Below the pieces are notes generated by a model, which did not search any database, was not told the DNA's origin, and saw only the letters and a program-made list of their open reading frames with translations. Positions 1-9,584 of a stretch of 64,000 nt of DNA are shown in pieces. This stretch comes from Sutcliffiella tianshenii (GTDB taxonomy: Bacteria > Bacillota > Bacilli > Bacillales > Bacillaceae_I), in contig NZ_JAFBED010000005.1 of NCBI RefSeq assembly GCF_016908565.1, positions 283,694-347,693 of the forward strand. The letters run 5' to 3'. The translations under genes were made by a program, and so were the position numbers. The first letter of the stretch is position 1; every line of letters starts with the position of its first letter.

Positions 1-870
1 ATTCAACTTGGCATATTCAAGGGCTTCACCGCTTGTGAGATCCATTTCGCGGAGGATTCTTTGGTGCCAGTAGGAAGCCCAGCCTTCGTTCATGATTTTT
101 GTTTCCATCTGTGGCCAGAAGTAGAGCATTTCCTCCCGCATCATCGTCAGGATATCGCGTTGCCAGTCCTCAAGCTCGCTGCTGTAATGCTCAATGAAGA
201 GCAGGATATCCTTTTCAGGCTGTGGCGGGAATTTCTTTTTCCTCTTTTTCGGGACTGCCTTTGGCTTGTTGCGCGAATCAAGATTCCACAAATCATCGTA
301 AGCGCTCGTTTTTTTCTTCTCTTCCTCTTCCTCCTCCATATCCTCGATGCTCCAGGAGAGCTTGGATCTGATTAATGACGGATCGATATGCTCCTGGATG
401 GCAAGGACGGCGTTTAGGAAATTTTCAACCTCTTCCTTCCCATGATCATGTTCGTACTGCTTGATCCTCTCTGCCGTTGCCGCCATGCTCTCGACCATAT
501 CCCGGTTCGTATTCTGGAAACGGCAGTTATTTTTGAAAAAATCGCAGTGGGCAAGCACATGCGCCACAATCAGCTTATTTTGAATGAGTGAATTTGTATC
601 CAACAAAAAGGCGTAACAAGGATTGGAGTTGATTACAAGCTCATAGATCTTACTGAGCCCCAGGTCATAATGCAGCTTCATTTTGTGAAACTGTTTACCG
701 AAGCTCCAATGGGAAAAACGAGTCGGCATTCCATATGCTCCAAAAGTATAGATGATATCGGCTGGGCAAATCTCATAACGCATCGGGTAAAAGTCCAGGC
801 CAAAGCCCTTTGCAATCTCGGTAATCTCATCGATTGCCCGAAATAACGCTTTTTCGTCATCTGCTCTCAT
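1..870 (-). CDS. spoVR: SpoVR family stage V sporulation protein (5' part, runs off window)
   Basis: Reading the reverse strand from ATG at 870 gives 290 uninterrupted codons to the window edge, so the C-terminal part lies outside. The start [20 protein letters not shown] and the later '[14 protein letters not shown]' and 'NEGWASYWH' stretches are typical of SpoVR/YcgB. A GGGAGGT ribosome-binding site sits 6 nt upstream. The family is needed for normal spore cortex formation in Bacillus and is functionally tied to the PrkA kinase and YhbH, both encoded at the other end of this window. Residues 150-180 are a charged Glu/Lys-rich linker. Family length is about 470 aa, so about 60% is visible. 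Identification is confident; the exact biochemical role is unknown. Confidence 0.93.
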   Translation of the reverse strand, partial: MRADDEKALFRAIDEITEIAKGFGLDFYPMRYEICPADIIYTFGAYGMPTRFSHWSFGKQFHKMKLHYDLGLSKIYELVINSNPCYAFLLDTNSLIQNKLIVAHVLAHCDFFKNNCRFQNTNRDMVESMAATAERIKQYEHDHGKEEVENFLNAVLAIQEHIDPSLIRSKLSWSIEDMEEEEEEKKKTSAYDDLWNLDSRNKPKAVPKKRKKKFPPQPEKDILLFIEHYSSELEDWQRDILTMMREEMLYFWPQMETKIMNEGWASYWHQRILREMDLTSGEALEYAKLN

Positions 871-1029
871 CTCAGAACCTCCCTTTTCCTCTTATCACAA
901 TGTATGAACAAGGTTCTGATATGATGAAAAGGGATTGCTTTTTTATGAACTTCTTTTCTGATTCCGGGAAAGAATAGGGATGAGAATGTTATACTTTTCT
1001 TACTGTGATTTTTTGGGGGAGTGTTCTTT

Positions 1030-1890
1030 TTGGAATTTGCATTATTTATTATTATGGGGTTTTCCATCAGTATGCTTTCGGGCTTTTTCGGCATTGGGGG
1101 AGGCTTCGTCCTGACACCCGTACTCATGTTGATGGGGTTCAGTCCAATTGAAGCCATTTCTACAAGCCTTTTGTATACGATCGGCACATCCATCTCGGGT
1201 GTTGTCGCTCATTTTAAAATGAAAAATATTTTATGGAAGCAGGCCCTGATCATCGGGACAAGCGGAATTTTGGCTACACAGCTTGCTTATCCTTTTGTGG
1301 AGTGGCTGGATTCGACCGGACTTGACGAGACGGTTATTCCTGCGATGTATTTGATATTGCTCAGCTACTTCGCATTCAAGATGCTTAAGCAAACTACCCG
1401 GGGAAGCAAAGGAAAGCATCTATCCAATTCGATTTACCCATTGATGATCATTGGATTGATTGGAGGATTCCTCTCCACTGCACTTGGTGTCGGGGGCGGA
1501 TTCATCATTGTACCGCTATTGATCAGCTTCCTGGGGTTTCCTTCGAGGAATGCAGTCGCCACCAGCCTGACTAGCGTGATTTTCATTGTTTCTGCAGGAT
1601 TTCTTACTTATGCCGTCAATATACCGATTCATTATGACACCGGGTTCCTCCTGATTGCCGGAGCCATTTTCGGTTCCCAGTTGGGTGCTAAAGCTACCTC
1701 CTATGTGAAAAACGTCACCATTCAGCGTCTGCTCGGCATTCTTTACATTTGTACAATGGCGAGCCTGATCATTAATATGACAGATTATACCGTACTTGGC
1801 TTAGTGGTGCTTGCATGCTATACGTTGACGATGAACATCTTCATGTTTTTCCGGATTTTTAAGCATGACGTGGTGGAGTCGAATGGGTGA
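1030..1890 (+). CDS. TSUP-family (TauE/SafE) sulfite/organosulfur exporter-like membrane protein
   Basis: A 286-aa polytopic membrane protein. Two halves repeat the family motif: 'GFFGIGGGFVLTPVL' near residue 20 and 'GALGVGGGFIIVPLL' (approximately) near residue 155, each followed by an 'AxxTSL' segment. This internal duplication is diagnostic of TauE/SafE (TSUP) permeases, which move sulfite, sulfoacetate or related anions across the cytoplasmic membrane. A GTG at 1021 is in frame but lies within the GGGGGAG ribosome-binding site; TTG at 1030 has 8-nt spacing and is preferred. It is a single gene, divergent from spoVR and convergent with mgtE. The substrate cannot be inferred. Confidence 0.85.
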   Translation: MEFALFIIMGFSISMLSGFFGIGGGFVLTPVLMLMGFSPIEAISTSLLYTIGTSISGVVAHFKMKNILWKQALIIGTSGILATQLAYPFVEWLDSTGLDETVIPAMYLILLSYFAFKMLKQTTRGSKGKHLSNSIYPLMIIGLIGGFLSTALGVGGGFIIVPLLISFLGFPSRNAVATSLTSVIFIVSAGFLTYAVNIPIHYDTGFLLIAGAIFGSQLGAKATSYVKNVTIQRLLGILYICTMASLIINMTDYTVLGLVVLACYTLTMNIFMFFRIFKHDVVESNG

Positions 1891-1910
1891 AAGCTTTGTT
1901 GAATGGGGAT

Positions 1911-2060
1911 ATGAAGAGCTTTTCTGACTTCTGTCCATGGCAAAAAGCCCTTCATGACGCCTATGATGAGCTTTTCTAGCCTCTGTTCATGACAAAAAGC
2001 TCTTCATCACGCCTATGATGAGCTTTTAGACTAGGTACAAGACGTAAAAAGCCCTTCATC
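1911..2060. repeat. 52-bp tandem stem-loop array (about 3 units)
   Basis: The phrase ATGA(A/T)GAGCTTTT recurs at 1911, 1963 and 2015, exactly 52 bp apart, each followed by a spacer and AAAAAGC(C/T)CTTCAT. Each unit can fold into a stem of about 12 bp (AAAAGCTCTTCAT with ATGATGAGCTTTT). It lies between the convergent TSUP gene and mgtE. The same period and hairpin layout recur at 55.8-56.2 kb. Confidence 0.85.
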
Positions 2061-2096
2061 CTATTGGTTCTTCAAAGGTTACTTTCATAATTGAAA

Positions 2097-2143
2097 AAAG
2101 GGTTGCCGCGAAGTGAAAGAAAACCACTTCGCGGCAACCCTTT
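2097..2143 (-). terminator. Strong intrinsic terminator after mgtE
   Basis: An 18-bp perfect stem (AAGGGTTGCCGCGAAGTG and its complement) around a short loop, with A/T tracts on both sides. It sits 7 nt beyond the mgtE stop and could also stop readthrough from the + strand. Confidence 0.9.
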
Positions 2144-2149
2144 AATATT

Positions 2150-3508
2150 TCACGTAATATATGACAAAAACGCTGTCGCAATCCCAAAATAGATCAACAG
2201 CGACAAAATGTCATTGACCGTTGTAATCAGCGGCCCTGATGCGATGGCAGGGTCTATTTTCAATTTGTAAAGGATGAGCGGAATGATGGTTCCGGCCATG
2301 GTCCCGATGATTAAGGTTATAAAAAGGGAAGCACCGACGACCATCCCCAGAATCAAGTCCCCTTGCCATACATAGGCAATGATTGAAATAAGGATCGCAC
2401 ATGTAACACCGATTGTTATCCCCACACCCAACTCACGGAAAACAACCTTGGTGACCACTTTTTTATCCAAATCACGGGAAATGAGTCCACGTACAATCAC
2501 AGCCAGTGACTGCGTGCCGGTATTACCTGTCATCCCGGCGATCATCGGCATAAAGAATGCCAACGCAACGACGTCATCCAATGTACCTTCGAATCCACTG
2601 ATGATACTACCTGATATAAGTCCAATAAATAATAATAAGATCAGCCACGGTAATCTTCTTGCAGACGCTACAAGCGCCGGTGTATCGAAATCGATGTCTT
2701 TACCTGATGCGGAAAGCTTTTCGATATCTTCGTTCGCTTCCTGGATTACGACGTCAATGACATCATCGACTGTGATAATCCCTATCAAGGTCTTTTCATC
2801 ATCCACGACCGGTACGGCTAAAAAGTCATACCGTTCAATGACATGGGCCACTTCCTCCTGATCCGTATCGACATGGACGGATATGACACGGGAGAACATG
2901 ATGTCCATGATTTTTTCATGTGCATCCGCCAAGATAAGGTCACGATAGGATACAACTCCTACCAGCCGTTTCGCTTCATCAATGACGTATAGATAGTTGA
3001 TCGTTTCTGCCAATTCCGCAAAGGATTTAAGCTTATCAACTACTTCGCGGACGGTATACTCCTGCGGAATCCAAACATATCGATTGGTCATCAGTCGGCC
3101 GGCAGTTTCCGATTCGTATTTCATCAGGTCCTGGACTGCCGTGGATTCAGCCTTGTTCATTTTTGATAAGAACGCTTCTTGGATATCAGGATCCATCTCA
3201 TCAAACAAGGAAGCGAGATCATCATTGTCCATGCGATCCATGACTTTTGCCGATTTATCTACCCCAATCTTCTGAAGCACCTCAAGCTGTTGCTCCTGAT
3301 TCAACTCCTGTATGAGGGCAGTCAGCTGGTCGATTGTCAGATACGTCAAAAAGCGGACACGGTGTTTTTCAGGAAGCTGCTGATAAATGATGCCTGTATC
3401 ATACGGTTGTAATTCTTCGATTATATCCTGGAAAGCCTTACGCTTCCCGTCTTTTAGAAAGGTAATGATATTTAATATGATTTGATCCTCTGTCATGTTA
3501 TGCACCAT
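2150..3508 (-). CDS. mgtE: Magnesium transporter MgtE
   Basis: A 452-aa Mg2+ channel of the cytoplasmic membrane. Order of domains: N-terminal superhelical MgtE_N domain (about 20-130), two CBS domains (about 135-255) that close the pore when Mg2+ is plentiful, then five membrane helices (about 285-450) with the conserved 'PMIAGMTGNTGTQSLAVIVRGL' type pore region and a C-terminal 'TTVNDILSLLIYFGIA' segment. Start at ATG 3508 is preceded by AGGAGGT with 7-nt spacing. An M-box riboswitch lies in its 5' leader, so expression should rise when cellular Mg2+ falls. It ends at a strong terminator. Full family length, nothing missing. Confidence 0.96.
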   Translation of the reverse strand: MVHNMTEDQIILNIITFLKDGKRKAFQDIIEELQPYDTGIIYQQLPEKHRVRFLTYLTIDQLTALIQELNQEQQLEVLQKIGVDKSAKVMDRMDNDDLASLFDEMDPDIQEAFLSKMNKAESTAVQDLMKYESETAGRLMTNRYVWIPQEYTVREVVDKLKSFAELAETINYLYVIDEAKRLVGVVSYRDLILADAHEKIMDIMFSRVISVHVDTDQEEVAHVIERYDFLAVPVVDDEKTLIGIITVDDVIDVVIQEANEDIEKLSASGKDIDFDTPALVASARRLPWLILLLFIGLISGSIISGFEGTLDDVVALAFFMPMIAGMTGNTGTQSLAVIVRGLISRDLDKKVVTKVVFRELGVGITIGVTCAILISIIAYVWQGDLILGMVVGASLFITLIIGTMAGTIIPLILYKLKIDPAIASGPLITTVNDILSLLIYFGIATAFLSYIT

Positions 3509-3676
3509 GCGCGCTACCTCCTCTGCCTGCTAGGAAGTACAAGGATTCACTCTATTTTTCCACCAAAGGAGCGGTAAGCAAAAATATATATGTATCCTGT
3601 ACTGCCTTTGTGTTTGTCCTCGGACTCGGACTACTATCCATTTTCGCTACCAGCTCCTTTTCAATATTTTCCCCAT

Positions 3677-3710
3677 TAAAAAAGCACCTTTCATCACAGA
3701 ATGAAGGCGC
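3677..3710 (-). terminator. M-box expression-platform terminator
   Basis: On the reverse strand GCGCCTTCAT-TCTGTG-ATGAAAGGTGC followed by TTTTTT. It lies between the M-box aptamer and mgtE, so it is the likely switch that aborts transcription when Mg2+ is bound. Confidence 0.88.
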
Positions 3711-3895
3711 ATAAAGGCATAGTTACCCTTATAGATTCCCTCATTCGTAGAGCTTTAGCACTGTGTGGCATAGGAATGATCCAGCTGCATTAAAAACCAC
3801 CTTATATCGATGGTTCCTGTTGACCCATTGGCGTCTTTGGACGTTTCTGGGCAGCAGCGTATCTCCACACAGGAGCCTCACCTAACGAAGGTTCG
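3711..3895 (-). promoter_or_regulatory. M-box (ykoK) Mg2+ riboswitch upstream of mgtE
   Basis: The reverse strand carries the hallmark M-box strings in order: TTCGTTAGGTGAGGCTCC (about 3890), GAGATACGCTGCTGCCC, 'AAAGACGCCAATGGGTCAAC', 'ATGCAGCTGGAT' and a closing 'CTATGCC' segment, followed by a terminator hairpin at 3677-3710. The class binds several Mg2+ ions and terminates transcription at high Mg2+. Its position before mgtE fits the known arrangement. Confidence 0.95.
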
Positions 3896-3913
3896 AGTGT
3901 TTTCACAACTACT

Positions 3914-3943
3914 ACTCTACAAGGGAAAAACCGACTATGTCAA
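3914..3943 (-). promoter_or_regulatory. Predicted sigmaA promoter for the M-box/mgtE transcript
   Basis: On the reverse strand, TTGACA at 3943-3938, an 18-nt spacer, and TAGAGT at 3919-3914 (4/6 of the -10 consensus). It sits about 20-25 nt upstream of the first conserved aptamer strand. Confidence 0.65.
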
Positions 3944-3953
3944 CCTTTTTCGG

Positions 3954-4271
3954 TTACTGTTTTTTCTCTTCGATATTTACTGATTTAAGCTGCTTTGTTT
4001 TAGGGTTGAATGTAAGCGCTACATAGATATCGATGCTTTTGTTATCCTGTTTGGCAGTGAAATGAAAGGTATCCTTCGCTTCCGTGTCAGAGATCTCTTC
4101 ACGTCCCTGATACTGGTAATCGGAAATTTCCGCTTCCGGATAATTCTCCTTGGCCAGCTGGATTGCGATTTTACCCCATTTTTCATAATCGGTATTTTCT
4201 GCTTGTACCACGCTGATTGCTGTAGATAGCACTAATAAAACACTTAACAAACCTAATACCCATTTTTTCAT
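3954..4271 (-). CDS. YqzG/YhdC-family small secreted protein (DUF3889)
   Basis: 105 aa. A cleavable signal peptide is clear: MKKWVLGLLSVLLVLS followed by TAISVVQA and a probable cut after VQA. The mature part starts 'ENTDYEKWGKIAIQLAKENY' and includes 'YQYQGRE', resembling the YqzG/YhdC family, whose function is unknown. Its B. subtilis counterpart yhdC neighbours yhdB and azr, as here. GGAGG ribosome-binding site 10 nt before ATG 4271. Its 3' end abuts the mgtE promoter region. Confidence 0.8.
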   Translation of the reverse strand: MKKWVLGLLSVLLVLSTAISVVQAENTDYEKWGKIAIQLAKENYPEAEISDYQYQGREEISDTEAKDTFHFTAKQDNKSIDIYVALTFNPKTKQLKSVNIEEKKQ

Positions 4272-4466
4272 ATAAAATAACCTCCAAAGTTATTATTCGT
4301 GTTTATTCTTCCTCAAACGACACAGATTCATTACTTGTTCCCATAAAATTTTCATCCGTACTTTTCCTTTAGTATTCCTATGGAGATAAGACCAACATTT
4401 ACAATGAGGATTCCGGGTCAAAAAGACGCAAAATAATATCACTCCTTACCAAGAGGAGGAAGGGAA

Positions 4467-4730
4467 ATGAACTCAGTCGACTATGATCGAGCATTGTATT
4501 ATACGCACCGTTCGGAGTGGGATAATCTGCTCATCTTAATGGTAAGAACGAAGGACGATTTTTTATCGAAAAACATTGAAAACTTTTTGCACTCCTACAA
4601 TTTCTCGAAGGATTATCGGGAAATTGAAAAGCACCTGTACCAATTGTTGCGCTATATCGATCACGCTGTAGACAGAAGCGCAGCAGATCATGATGAACAT
4701 GCAGAAGTCAGCCATGGGTATATGGTGTAG
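4467..4730 (+). CDS. yhdB: YhdB-family small conserved protein
   Basis: 87 aa, soluble. The N-terminal stretch 'DYDRALYYTHRSEWDNLLIL' is characteristic of Bacillus YhdB. It has no signal peptide or membrane segment and an acidic, His-rich tail ('DHDEHAEVSHGY'). GAGGAGG lies 8-9 nt before ATG 4467. Divergent from the yhdC-like gene. No biochemical role is known for the family. Confidence 0.82.
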   Translation: MNSVDYDRALYYTHRSEWDNLLILMVRTKDDFLSKNIENFLHSYNFSKDYREIEKHLYQLLRYIDHAVDRSAADHDEHAEVSHGYMV

Positions 4731-4874
4731 GGAGTTTGATTTTTTATTGTAAGCAGCAAAATGGGGTTTATTCGACCCTGATTTGCTGCTTTTTGGTTGT
4801 GGCTGGGGCTTGCTGGTTGTCTTCACGAGAATTTTTGTTGGGTATTGGCACCTGGAACCATTCTTAAGTGAGGT

Positions 4875-4997
4875 ATCTTAACGTAACTGCTCTTGATCCT
4901 CACGTTACTCGAGAAGATTCTCACGTTTCTTGACTCTATCCTCACGCTTCTGGGGTTTATTCTTACACAACTCGGTTTTATTCTCACGCTTCCTTTA

Positions 4998-5000
<3 letters not shown>
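4875..5000. repeat. 21-bp tandem repeat array (6 units)
   Basis: Units begin at 4875, 4896, 4917, 4938, 4959 and 4980, exactly 21 bp apart, each opening with ATYCTCACG or a close variant. Because 21 is a multiple of three, both strands stay open in repeat phase: one strand reads a 'VRIxxxx' heptad, the other 'ILTxLxx'. No credible ribosome-binding site serves either reading, so I treat it as a DNA repeat rather than a gene. Confidence 0.85.
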
Positions 5001-5557
<557 letters not shown>

Positions 5558-5696
5558 TTAAAATTCTCCCTTCAACTTGTTGATACTCTTAGTATATCTG
5601 TATACCCGATTATCGAAATCGGAAAATATGGCTAAGTTTACCTACAAATATGGAAGGAGCTTTTGCACCAAAATCTACGACTAAAGTTGTAGGATT

Positions 5697-6332
5697 TTAC
5701 CCTATTCCATGCTTCACCGCGTACAGGGCTGCCTGTGTTCTGTCTGCAAGCTCCAATTTTGCCAGGATATTGGACACATGGGTCTTGACCGTTTTTTCAG
5801 TAATGAAAAGGGAGGAGGCGATTTCCTTATTGCTCTTCCCTTTTGATATCTCACCAAGCACCTCGAGCTCCCGTTTTGTCAATTCTTCATGCAGGGATCG
5901 ATTGTTTCCCCCGCCTTTTGTCAGATGGGACATCACGTGAGAGGTCACTTTAGGGTGCAGCTGACTTTCGCCACGGTGAACCGCATGGATGCTCGCGATC
6001 AACTGATCCGGCTCCACATCCTTCAGCTGATACCCTGCCGCTCCGGCACGGATGGCGGGAATCAAATGGTCCTGGTCTGAGAAACTTGTCAGGATCAACA
6101 CTTTGCATGCCAAGCCCATATCCATGATCCTTCTTGTGGCTTCAATCCCATCCACTTCTGGCATGACGAGGTCCATCAATATTACATCAGGCTTCAATGA
6201 GGAAGCAAGCGTCACAGCCTCCTCCCCATTTTTGGCCTCGCCAACTATTTCAATATCCTTTTGTGTTTTCAAAAAGAACAATAACCCACGTCGTACAACG
6301 TGATGGTCATCTGCAATCAGGACGCGTATCAT
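5697..6332 (-). CDS. yhcZ: NarL/LuxR-family response regulator YhcZ
   Basis: 211 aa. The receiver domain (1-120) has the acidic pocket D8/D9, phospho-acceptor D54 ('ILMDLVMPEVDG') and conserved K around 105; the C-terminal LuxR helix-turn-helix spans about 146-205 ('LTKRELEVLGEISKGKSNKE'). It overlaps the upstream kinase gene by 4 nt (ATGA), indicating translational coupling. Synteny with azr, yhdB and pgcA identifies it as YhcZ, the partner of YhcY; the staphylococcal relative AirR responds to oxygen/redox. Targets are not evident from this window. Confidence 0.9.
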   Translation of the reverse strand: MIRVLIADDHHVVRRGLLFFLKTQKDIEIVGEAKNGEEAVTLASSLKPDVILMDLVMPEVDGIEATRRIMDMGLACKVLILTSFSDQDHLIPAIRAGAAGYQLKDVEPDQLIASIHAVHRGESQLHPKVTSHVMSHLTKGGGNNRSLHEELTKRELEVLGEISKGKSNKEIASSLFITEKTVKTHVSNILAKLELADRTQAALYAVKHGIG

Positions 6333-7465
6333 CGATTTTCCTCCCTTTTCACCGGCATCTCAATTCTTACTTTCGTTCCTTGGCCAAGTTCGCTCCAAAC
6401 TGATAAGCATCCGCCTAAAGCTTCTGAGCGTTCCTTCATGCTTCTTAATCCCAATGAAGGTATCTCTTTGCTTTCATGAACGGAGAACCCTGCACCCCTA
6501 TCCTCGATTTCAAATATGACCTGTTTTTTTTCTACGACAATCCGAAGCATCGCCTCACGGATACCTGCATGCTTTTTACAATTATTGAATGCCTCCTGTC
6601 CAATCCGCCAAAGGCATTCTTCAATATGTGTAGGCAGATCTATGACACCTTTCACTTCACAGTCGATTTCCATCCCAAGCACCTTGCCGTAATTCATCAG
6701 GGCACTCACGAGTCCATTTTCAAGCCCCTCTGGCCGCAGCTGCCAAATAAGTGCCCTCATTTCACTTAATGCCTCCTGTGACAGCTCCTGCATATAGGTC
6801 AGCATTTCTTTTATTTGCGGATTGTCTGTAAGTTCTTTCGTCCCTCGTGCGGTAAGCATCAATGAAAACAAAAGCTGGTTGACGGAATCATGAAGATCCC
6901 TGGCCAACCTGTTACGTTCAGCGAGCACCAGCAGATGCTGTTCATTTTCTGCAAGTCTAATCCGCTTCAGCGCAGTGCCTATCTGAAAAGCCACAGATTC
7001 AAGTAGCGCAAGCTCTGAATCAGAAAAATGGGTCTTTTTCGGGGATGCCACATTTAACAGGCCGAATTTCTCTTCACCTGCTCTTAATGGGACTGTTGCA
7101 TGATGAGTTATATCTCCTGTATCTCCCGTATCATATTTAACTGCATCCTCAAGTCTTTTGCATTCTATGATATTCGATGCACGCTTCAGCCGTCCATCTT
7201 TATACTGATCCAAGCACCAGCATCCTCCTTGGCACATCGGTTTTTTATTGTCCTTGATCAGTGCTTCTGGAAGATTGAAGGCGGCCGTTAATGTATAGGA
7301 GCCTTTTTCGTCAATCAAGTATATCCAGCCTGTCTGAAGGCCAGTGACCCTCAATAGTTCTTCCAAAACGCCACTTAACATCGATTGCAGATCATTGGCT
7401 TGATTCAAAGACTCTGCAATAATCTTCAGCGCGCGTAATTCCTGTATCCTCTGAGCCTCGCTCAC
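6329..7465 (-). CDS. yhcY: GAF-domain sensor histidine kinase YhcY
   Basis: 378 aa, no membrane segment, so probably cytosolic. The N-terminal GAF domain (about 15-170) carries four cysteines, C78, C82, C84 and C102, in a CxxxCxC...C pattern like the one that holds the Fe-S cluster in staphylococcal AirS. The dimerisation/phospho-acceptor helix is HisKA_3 type with H192 in 'ARDLHDSV'; an HATPase domain with 'GQEAFNNCKKHA' and 'IEDRGAGFSV' follows. It is co-translated with yhcZ by an ATGA overlap. The cluster-binding role here is inference from the cysteines; kinase identity is secure. Confidence 0.9.
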   Translation of the reverse strand: MSEAQRIQELRALKIIAESLNQANDLQSMLSGVLEELLRVTGLQTGWIYLIDEKGSYTLTAAFNLPEALIKDNKKPMCQGGCWCLDQYKDGRLKRASNIIECKRLEDAVKYDTGDTGDITHHATVPLRAGEEKFGLLNVASPKKTHFSDSELALLESVAFQIGTALKRIRLAENEQHLLVLAERNRLARDLHDSVNQLLFSLMLTARGTKELTDNPQIKEMLTYMQELSQEALSEMRALIWQLRPEGLENGLVSALMNYGKVLGMEIDCEVKGVIDLPTHIEECLWRIGQEAFNNCKKHAGIREAMLRIVVEKKQVIFEIEDRGAGFSVHESKEIPSLGLRSMKERSEALGGCLSVWSELGQGTKVRIEMPVKREENR

Positions 7466-7589
7466 AAAGCCTCTCCCCCTTGAACCTATAAACTTCCACT
7501 CAGTATCTTTCTATTGTAACAAGCCTTTCCCCTTTTCACCTTGGAAAAAAGTCCACACTCTTCTACAACTTTAGTCCCAGAAGATTCAA

Positions 7590-7637
7590 AATAAAGAGGG
7601 GCCAGACCCCTAAAACAGGTTCGACCCCTCTTTCAAT
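7590..7637 (-). terminator. Terminator of pgcA
   Basis: Reverse strand AAAGAGGGG...CCCCTCTTT enclosing an inner GGGGTCTGGCCCC quasi-palindrome, just beyond the pgcA stop. Confidence 0.8.
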
Positions 7638-7641
7638 GTTC

Positions 7642-9405
7642 TTATCTGTTTCCTGCTGAATTCAGCTCTGCCAAGAGATCCTCCACCTTCACCATGAAGG
7701 CTTTTGAAATTTCTTCGAGCTTCTCTTTACTTTGCTCCATTGTTTCAGACTGGATACCAAAATAGAATTTCACTTTCGGCTCGGTACCAGATGGACGTAC
7801 ACAAACCCATGAACCATCCTCCAGGAAATACTTCAGCACATTGGACTTTGGCAATTCGATTTTTTCCTGCTTCCCGGAAGCGGTAACCGTTCTTTCCTGT
7901 ACTGCATAATCCTCGACGACCTCTACCTTATATCCATTGACCTCGGAAGGTGCTGCGTCTCTGAATGCAGTAAGAAGGCTTGCAATCTGTTCTGCACCTT
8001 CTTTACCTTTCAAAGTCAGTGACTTCATGCCTTCAAGATAATAGCCATACTTTTCATAAAGCTCCATCAGGCCCTGATACATCGTCTTGCCCTGTTTTTT
8101 ATAGAAAGCACAGATTTCTACAGCCATGACAGCAGCCTGTACTGCATCCTTATCGCGGGCAAAATCCCCGATCAAGGATCCATAGCTCTCCTCATATCCG
8201 AAAAGGAAAGTGTATTGACCTGTTGCTTCATACTCTTTCATTTTTTCCCCAATGAATTTGAAGCCTGTCAGTGTGTCGACAGTTGCAACTTGATAACTGT
8301 CTGCAATCGTACGTCCAAATTCTGATGTAACAATGGTTTTCAGCATCACACCATTATCCGGAAGCGTTCCTGTCGCTTTCTTTTCCGCTAAGAGATAATG
8401 AAGGAACAATGCTCCCGTTTGATTTCCTGTCAGAATCACATATTCACCTGATTCATCCTTAACTGCTACACCAAGGCGGTCGGCATCGGGATCTGTTGCA
8501 ATGAGAATATCCGCATCCATTTCTTTACCATCACGGATGGCAAGCTCAAACGCCGCATGCTCTTCCGGATTTGGAGATGCTACAGTAGAAAAATTGGGAT
8601 CAGGCAATTCCTGTTCCGCTACAATTTTTACATTGGTATATCCAAGAGCTTCCAAGCCTTCACGCACCGGGAGGTTAGCTGTACCGTGAAGCGGTGTGAA
8701 AACCACCTTCACTTTATCACCCATCTCCTTACCTAGCTCCGGATGTACAGAGATGGTTTTCAGCATGTCCTGATACTCACGGTCAATTTCTTCGCCGATG
8801 ATTTTGATAAGCCCTTTTTCTTTTAGGATCTCTTCGGATTCCACCTTGATCTCCAGCTCATTTTCCACTTCCTGCACTTTGGAGATCACTTGATCCGCTT
8901 CCAGTAGAGGCAGCTGACCACCATCCGGACCATAGACTTTATAGCCATTGTATTCAGGCGGATTGTGGCTCGCTGTCACCACAATTCCGGAAAATGCATT
9001 CAACTTACGGACCGCAAAGGACAGTACCGGAGTCGGACGCAAGCTTTCGAACACATATGTCTGTATACCGTGGCTTGCCAAGGTTTTAGCAGCCTCCATC
9101 GCAAATTCAGGTGATTTATGACGGCAATCATAAGCGATCGCAACCCCGCCTTTTTTTGCTTTTTCCCCAAATGATTCTATGTATCGCGCCAGTCCCTCGG
9201 ATGCTTTTCGAACCGTGTATACATTCATTCGATTCGTGCCTGCGCCGATTTCCCCGCGCATGCCTCCTGTTCCAAACTCCAACTCTTTATAAAAGCTATC
9301 TTCTTTCGCTTTTTCATCATTTTTCATTTCTTCTAAAAGCTTGACCATTTCCTCGTCAAGGTTCGAGTTACTTTCCCAAAGTTCGTATTTATCCATCCAG
9401 TTCAT
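7642..9405 (-). CDS. pgcA: Alpha-phosphoglucomutase PgcA
   Basis: A 587-aa alpha-D-phosphohexomutase interconverting glucose-6-phosphate and glucose-1-phosphate, feeding UDP-glucose for glucolipid and teichoic acid synthesis. All four domains are present: the phosphoserine loop '[16 protein letters not shown]' with S146, the metal loop 'DPDADRLG' at about 300, the sugar-binding 'GYEES' loop at about 400, and the C-terminal phosphate-binding '[12 protein letters not shown]'. The gene sits between glpD and yhcY, as yhxB/pgcA does in B. subtilis. GAGGAAGAG precedes ATG 9405. Confidence 0.94.
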   Translation of the reverse strand: MNWMDKYELWESNSNLDEEMVKLLEEMKNDEKAKEDSFYKELEFGTGGMRGEIGAGTNRMNVYTVRKASEGLARYIESFGEKAKKGGVAIAYDCRHKSPEFAMEAAKTLASHGIQTYVFESLRPTPVLSFAVRKLNAFSGIVVTASHNPPEYNGYKVYGPDGGQLPLLEADQVISKVQEVENELEIKVESEEILKEKGLIKIIGEEIDREYQDMLKTISVHPELGKEMGDKVKVVFTPLHGTANLPVREGLEALGYTNVKIVAEQELPDPNFSTVASPNPEEHAAFELAIRDGKEMDADILIATDPDADRLGVAVKDESGEYVILTGNQTGALFLHYLLAEKKATGTLPDNGVMLKTIVTSEFGRTIADSYQVATVDTLTGFKFIGEKMKEYEATGQYTFLFGYEESYGSLIGDFARDKDAVQAAVMAVEICAFYKKQGKTMYQGLMELYEKYGYYLEGMKSLTLKGKEGAEQIASLLTAFRDAAPSEVNGYKVEVVEDYAVQERTVTASGKQEKIELPKSNVLKYFLEDGSWVCVRPSGTEPKVKFYFGIQSETMEQSKEKLEEISKAFMVKVEDLLAELNSAGNR

Positions 9406-9584
9406 GTTTCTCTTCCTCCTTGCAATTATCAGGATACTGTAGACTTCTCTTAAGCCGGTACGACATCCTGCAAATATAATACGTCAGTTTGCGACAAATT
9501 GTGCACCGCGAACGCTTCCATTATTATTATACTAGAAAAGGAAAGGAATCGCATCGGCAATTCCTCAAAGCGGTTAATTGCTTT

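Noticed and set aside
867..1193. 108-codon reverse frame opposite the TSUP gene start
   Set aside because: It overlaps both the spoVR start and the TSUP gene and has no recognisable family; the opposite strand reads a clear membrane protein.
2379..3412. Several open frames opposite mgtE
   Set aside because: They are shadows of the mgtE coding pattern, without ribosome-binding sites or family features.
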